From the NCBI GenBank assembly GCA_039819115.1, contig JBCBST010000105.1, forward strand, positions 1 to 11,528: a stretch of 11,528 bases of DNA, read 5' to 3'. The notes under the pieces were generated by a model. It was not told the DNA's origin. It did no database searches and saw nothing but the letters and a program-made list of their open reading frames with translations. This document shows, piece by piece, positions 8,901 to 11,528 of this stretch (position 1 is the first letter of the stretch; each line of letters opens with the position of its first letter). The stretch is from JBCBST01 sp039819115 (lineage in GTDB: Bacteria > Bacteroidota > Rhodothermia > Balneolales > Balneolaceae). The translations under genes were made by a program, and so were the position numbers.

Positions 8901-9369
8901 TCAGCATGAAGTTAATCATACCCTGAAGCCCCATTTTACTCCCATCTTCCACTGAAAAAATTCGGGTGACTCCTGCACGGTGTAAGTCTTCAATTTCATG
9001 GGGCACAATTACACCTCCACCCCCACCAAATACATGAATATGACCGGCATCATTTTCCCGAAGTAGTTCAATCATATACTTGAAATACTCCACATGCCCA
9101 CCCTGATAAGAACTAATAGCGATACCCTGGGCATCTTCCTGTATCGCACAATTTACAATCTCATGAACCGAGCGGTTATGACCGAGATGGATCACCTCAG
9201 CACCACTGCTTTGAAGAATCCGTCGCATGATATTAATCGAAGCATCGTGCCCGTCAAATAAACTGGCTGCTGTAACAAACCGCACCTTATTCGTGGTTTG
9301 GTATGGGGTCTGATCGGGTAGAACAACGTCTTGTTTTTTCCCTTTTGATGATGCGGTTGCTGTAGACAT
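5911..9369 (-). CDS. icmF: Fused isobutyryl-CoA mutase IcmF (adenosylcobalamin-dependent)
   Basis: Cytoplasmic enzyme interconverting isobutyryl-CoA and n-butyryl-CoA, with its G-protein chaperone fused in. Residues are numbered from an upstream TTG at 9384, the longest frame (1157 residues). I prefer the ATG at 9369 (residue 6), giving 1152. The B12-binding domain (about 33-160) has DGHDAS at 44-49, with His46 as the probable cobalt ligand. The G3E/MeaB-like GTPase domain (about 225-440) has Walker A GTGGAGKS (232-239), ETSGIGQS (325-332) and NKFE (372-375). A linker runs about 440-570. The mutase TIM barrel and C-terminus follow to the end, with SISGYH at 839-844. By alignment from memory, Phe605 and Gln806 replace the Tyr and Arg that read the carboxylate in methylmalonyl-CoA mutase, favouring isobutyryl-CoA. 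The role is probably branched-chain amino-acid or short-chain fatty-acid metabolism. No acyl-CoA dehydrogenase or regulator gene is beside it. Confidence 0.96.
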   Translation of the reverse strand: MSTATASSKGKKQDVVLPDQTPYQTTNKVRFVTAASLFDGHDASINIMRRILQSSGAEVIHLGHNRSVHEIVNCAIQEDAQGIAISSYQGGHVEYFKYMIELLRENDAGHIHVFGGGGGVIVPHEIEDLHRAGVTRIFSVEDGSKMGLQGMINFMLKTCDYDPVELRNPKLETIQTSFNQAELARAISAVENNHEQILAYTETGLKDGAGKPVPVPSKTIPLLGITGTGGAGKSSLTDELIRRFLTEFSDLRIGVISIDPSKIKTGGALLGDRIRMNAIDNERVFMRSLATRASNRSISPAVLGAIELYKIAGFDLIIVETSGIGQSGTEIVDITDVPIYVMTSEYGAATQLEKINMLDLADIVVLNKFEKKGALDALRDVRKQMIRNQGAWHTKPEEMPVYPTIAAQFNDEGVNRLFSKLLEVINQKYDLNWVPGIYTDSKPAEDIQTQAIIPGKRVRYLSEISESVREYHEWAEKQIQAASRLDEVRGTLNQLTKLSGAPDGMQETLERMQQRWEDSLDRRPKNILQGWDSLYARFQQDTFDVQIRDKVIKNQLFRESLSGLKIPRVALPKTKHAGERLRFALKENLPGYFPFTAGVFPFKREGEDPTRMFAGEGTPERTNRRFHFVSEGMPAARLSTAFDSVTLYGEDPGYRPDIYGKIGNSGVSICTLDDMKKLYSGFELTAPTTSVSMTINGPAPMILAMFMNTAIDQEVERYLKAEGKWEQALESIRNYFEQRGMEQPAYANAIPEGNNGFGLGLLGISGDQLVDAETYQKIRAATLAAVRGTVQADILKEDQAQNTCIFSTEFALKMMGDIQTYFTRNKVRNYYSVSISGYHIAEAGANPITQAAFTLANGFTFVEYYLARGLNVDDFAHNLSFFFSNGLDPEYAVIGRVARRIWAISMKNKYEANERSQKLKYHIQTSGRSLHAQEIQFNDIRTTLQALMAIYDNCNSLHTNAYDEAITTPTEESVRRALAIQMIINKELGTAKNENVNQGSYFIEELTDLVEEAILSEFDRITERGGVLGAMESMYQRGKIQDESLYYETKKHTGELPIIGVNTFLNDSEQEEEEPIELIRSTEQEKKQQIDHLEAFWKRNEREASVALDHLKAVARENGNLFEALMETVKVASLGQISKALYEVGGQYRRNM

Positions 9370-9387
9370 ATCGATTTTATTCAATTA

Positions 9388-9401
9388 TGGAAGCGTTTCC
9401 A
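9388..9401. promoter_or_regulatory. LacI-family-like operator over the icmF start site
   Basis: The 14-base palindrome TGGAAGCGTTTCCA has perfect 5-bp outer arms and fits the AAnCGnTT core typical of LacI/GalR/CcpA-type operators. It overlaps the last two bases of the candidate -7 element and covers the expected transcription start, about 18 to 31 bases before the icmF ATG. This is a repressor position. The cognate regulator is not in the window, so the family assignment rests on the motif alone. Confidence 0.5.
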
Positions 9402-9407
9402 AAGATA
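9400..9407 (-). promoter_or_regulatory. Bacteroidota-type -7 element of icmF
   Basis: On the - strand the sequence is TATCTTTG, an exact match to the TAnnTTTG -7 consensus of Bacteroidota primary sigma factors. It lies 30 bases before the preferred icmF ATG at 9369, leaving a short leader. A clear -33 TTTG is not visible, only the AT-rich GGATTAATT about 20 bases upstream. It suggests that icmF can be transcribed apart from the lipoprotein gene before it. Confidence 0.5.
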
Positions 9408-9460
9408 CTGAAATACGCTTAATTAATCCGATTCTTCCCCGTATGGTTCGGCTCTTTGTG

Positions 9461-11086
9461 TTAAAAAGATAGTATAACCTCGCTGGTAAACCCTTTTCGT
9501 ACACTCACTTTAGGTCGTATAAAGTAGCGTTCCGGCTTTTGATAGGGAAAGATGGAGCCTGGATCCCAAATTCCATTCTTATTCTCATCTTCAAACGCAG
9601 TGAGGCGGTAATCAACGGGCGGTAGATTGTTTATCAGGGTTTGAGTTGTAAGTGTGGTGTCGATGGTTATCCCTGTTTCTTTGCTTTCAATACGAACGGT
9701 AAGCGGGGTATCCGTAACTACAGAAGCAGAATCCCATCGTATTTCGATTTCTCCGTAGTCCACTTCTTCCCATAGTTCAGGTTCTACCAATTGCCGCCTC
9801 CGAGTATTGGGATTCCAGAACAAAAACTGATAGTTCACACCTTCAATCCAGGTATCCTCCTGCGGTAAGACTTCAAGCCTGTTCCCGTTTACCCGCAGAG
9901 CTGGCCACTCATTAAAAGAAACCTCCCCTTCTACCACAACTAAAGAATCAATGATTTCCTGATCGTTGATGAGGGTTCGATAAACAACCTCTACCGGTTC
10001 ATCAGGATAGATTCCTGCTCCGTTTGAAGCACCCAGTAAAGCCTGAAGGGTGGTATCTTGTTGACTGCTTCCAGCAAAGACTGCACTTCGTAAAGAGTCA
10101 GAATTACCAGCTGCGTCTTCAATACCTGTTATTCGTAACTGGTAGGATGCATCGGCACTCAACATGGTATCGCTGTGCGCAAAGAGTATGAAGTCGTCTG
10201 TTTCGGATACGTAAAGTGGGGTTACCGATGATAGAAATGCCCCGACTGAATCGGTTACCGTAAGAGAAGTGGTTTCTGACAAAAAGATAGATTCATCAAA
10301 CCGCAGACGCATTCGCTGAGACGAAAGCAACCCCAAGCCCTGTAAATCCGGGGCTATGGTATCCGTTTCGGCAATGTAAATCACATCCAGGGTATCCTGT
10401 GCTCCTTTTTCCAGCTTGATCTGACTTCTAAAAAAAGGCTGCGCCTGCTCCAGTTCGGGTTCCCATATTTTGTTGCGGTTTCTGTCGTCCACATAAAATG
10501 CCTGGTAATTACCTTCTCTCAGATACGAAAACTGAAAGAAACCGCTGGTGTCTGTTTGTATAGAATAAGCTGCACGCTGGGTTATATCCACAGGCTCTCT
10601 GTAGAGCAATACATCACCTGTTGCACCTTTTCCTGTTTCAGCAGAGCGAATCAAACCATAAATCTCACCGGAATCAATCTCATCACCGGTAGATACCGCA
10701 ATACGAACTGGGGAAGCCAGTTTATTACCTCTGGAATCGGCAAGATCAGTACCCAGAGTAACAATGATCGTCGTTGAATCGGGGAACTCATCGCGGAATT
10801 GGATGGTCGCAGTTTTCCTTTTCCATTTAACATCATAGGAAAGTCCAAGCTCGGGCTCCACGGTAATTGCGTTGGAGATACTCCCTCTGTTCATCCATTT
10901 GTCAAACGCGAACGTAAAAGAACGTCCTTTGAAGTTGACCGTACCCGACTCAGGCTTGGTCAACAGTAATTCGGGTGCCGATTTATCAGCTGGGCCTCCG
11001 GTAGGTGCTTTTGGGGTAGCACAGGAAATTGTGCCCCAAAAGCAAACTAACACCAACATGTGATATAACAACTTGCTAAACTTCAC
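9461..11086 (-). CDS. Ig-like (SbsA-type) domain lipoprotein, GTG start
   Basis: Cell-envelope lipoprotein of 541 residues from a family common in Bacteroidota. The function is unknown, probably structural or surface binding. The signal peptide has Lys2 and Lys5, a hydrophobic core, and Cys22 after TIS as the likely lipidated residue. The lipobox is loose, as is usual in this group. Next comes PTGGPADKSAPELL (28-41), the family hallmark, and an Ig-like_5 domain (about 37-133). A carboxypeptidase-regulatory-like beta domain (about 140-240) contains DDRNRNKIWEP (200-210). Further Ig-like segments cover about 244-340 and 345-430. A second regulatory-like domain at the C-terminus has EDENKNGIWDPG (499-510), a calcium-loop-like pattern. 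The start is GTG: an SD-like AAGAAGG lies 3 bases upstream, and the later ATG (Met10) would remove the basic n-region. The gene ends 91 bases before the icmF ATG with no clear terminator. Confidence 0.9.
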   Translation of the reverse strand: MKFSKLLYHMLVLVCFWGTISCATPKAPTGGPADKSAPELLLTKPESGTVNFKGRSFTFAFDKWMNRGSISNAITVEPELGLSYDVKWKRKTATIQFRDEFPDSTTIIVTLGTDLADSRGNKLASPVRIAVSTGDEIDSGEIYGLIRSAETGKGATGDVLLYREPVDITQRAAYSIQTDTSGFFQFSYLREGNYQAFYVDDRNRNKIWEPELEQAQPFFRSQIKLEKGAQDTLDVIYIAETDTIAPDLQGLGLLSSQRMRLRFDESIFLSETTSLTVTDSVGAFLSSVTPLYVSETDDFILFAHSDTMLSADASYQLRITGIEDAAGNSDSLRSAVFAGSSQQDTTLQALLGASNGAGIYPDEPVEVVYRTLINDQEIIDSLVVVEGEVSFNEWPALRVNGNRLEVLPQEDTWIEGVNYQFLFWNPNTRRRQLVEPELWEEVDYGEIEIRWDSASVVTDTPLTVRIESKETGITIDTTLTTQTLINNLPPVDYRLTAFEDENKNGIWDPGSIFPYQKPERYFIRPKVSVRKGFTSEVILSF

Positions 11087-11111
11087 GTACCTTCTTTAAG
11101 CGTTTGCGGAG

Positions 11112-11140
11112 CGAATATACGCATTGAGCACATAAACAAA
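11112..11140 (-). promoter_or_regulatory. Candidate promoter of the Ig-like lipoprotein gene
   Basis: On the - strand TTTG (11137-11140) is followed after 17 bases by TATATTCG (11112-11119), one mismatch from TAnnTTTG. The spacing is slightly short for the usual Bacteroidota -33/-7 pair. It would place the start about 20 bases before the GTG. It lies in the 75-base divergent gap shared with the + strand lipoprotein gene. Confidence 0.35.
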
Positions 11141-11161
11141 TGGGAGCTGACGCTATTACTT

Positions 11162-11528
11162 ATGAATGGGCATTCCAGTTATACATCAAACACTATCGGG
11201 GCTTTACCTTCTAGTTTTTTATTGATTCTCCTCTTTTTAGGTGGGTGCCATTCATATGCCCTGGACGATGCCCAATGGGATCTTAGGGATACCTTTACCT
11301 CCGGTGATTTTGAAAAATCGGAGGCATTAATCCGAAGATTCGAAGAAAAGGACATATACCGGAGCAAAGATGGAGTGTTATTCGCTCTGGAGGGCGCAAT
11401 GGTCCACCGGTTTAGCGGAAATTATGACTCGAGCGCCGTACTCTTTCAACAGGCAGAAAACCGAATGGACGATGCCTACACCAAAAGTATCAGTCGGGGA
11501 TTAGTCTCCTTTTTAGTCAACGATAACA
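11162..11528 (+). CDS. COG3014-like lipoprotein, 3'-truncated by the window edge
   Basis: The frame opens at ATG 11162 and stays open to the window end (122 codons visible). A signal segment SSFLLILLFLGGC has a good lipobox (LGGC) with Cys29 as the lipidated residue. The n-region lacks Lys or Arg, which is unusual, but no better start is seen between the upstream gene and the hydrophobic core. The mature part is alpha-helical and TPR-like. The run from DGVLFALEGAMVH (about residues 71-83) through SGNYDSSAVLFQQAE to YTKSISRGLVSFLVNDN resembles the N-terminal region of COG3014 lipoproteins as I remember them. Those are envelope proteins of unknown function, sometimes beside LpoB-like genes. It is divergent from the Ig-like lipoprotein gene with a 75-base gap. 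Confidence 0.7.
   Translation, partial: MNGHSSYTSNTIGALPSSFLLILLFLGGCHSYALDDAQWDLRDTFTSGDFEKSEALIRRFEEKDIYRSKDGVLFALEGAMVHRFSGNYDSSAVLFQQAENRMDDAYTKSISRGLVSFLVNDN

Noticed and set aside
9384..9384. TTG at 9384 as the icmF start
   Set aside because: An ATG five codons later gives a better start without losing any conserved residue; neither has a Shine-Dalgarno sequence, so TTG cannot be fully excluded.
11057..11059. ATG (Met10) as the start of the Ig-like lipoprotein
   Set aside because: It would leave a signal peptide of only 12 residues with no basic n-region; the GTG start has Lys2, Lys5 and an SD-like sequence.
11179..11367. 62-codon - strand frame at the right edge
   Set aside because: It is antisense to the COG3014-like lipoprotein, whose signal peptide, lipobox and conserved segment are convincing.

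Overview
The window (about 11.5 kb, moderate GC) looks like chromosomal DNA from a member of the Bacteroidota/Rhodothermota/Balneolota (FCB) group. The main reasons are a PTGGP-type Ig-like lipoprotein, a long IcmF fusion mutase, scarce Shine-Dalgarno sequences, and a perfect Bacteroidota-style TAnnTTTG promoter element before icmF. The exact lineage is an inference. I see no tRNA, rRNA, CRISPR array, insertion sequence or phage gene. Every gap between genes is under 100 bases.

Layout. (1) Positions 1-2204, + strand: a GH3 beta-glucosidase or glucan exohydrolase whose 5' end lies outside the window, followed by a rho-independent terminator. (2) Positions 2264-4321, - strand: a GT4-type glycosyltransferase (TTG start) and, 42 bases downstream, a secreted alpha/beta-hydrolase esterase; the two could be one transcript. 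(3) Positions 4390-4758, + strand: a lone DoxX-like membrane protein. A near-perfect inverted repeat in the divergent gap upstream probably serves as its operator. A bidirectional terminator hairpin lies downstream. (4) Positions 4809-11086, - strand, in transcription order: an Ig-like lipoprotein (GTG start), then icmF (fused isobutyryl-CoA mutase), then a membrane-anchored protein with seven 29/30-residue repeats. (5) Positions 11162-11528, + strand: the 5' part of a divergently transcribed lipoprotein resembling COG3014.

How the genes fit together. The GH3 enzyme and the esterase suit extracytoplasmic glycan or ester breakdown, though the two are convergent and not obviously one locus. IcmF interconverts isobutyryl-CoA and n-butyryl-CoA in the cytoplasm using adenosylcobalamin, with its own G-protein chaperone fused in. 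It appears to have its own promoter, which carries a LacI-family-like palindrome across the expected start site. The repeat protein is the least explained gene. Its repeat unit matches in length and key positions the GVTPEFI-type helical repeat that I recall from BlaR1/M56-type proteins, but here it follows a single membrane anchor with no protease domain. Most of the window is ordinary housekeeping or accessory metabolism, and no clear new multi-gene system is visible.
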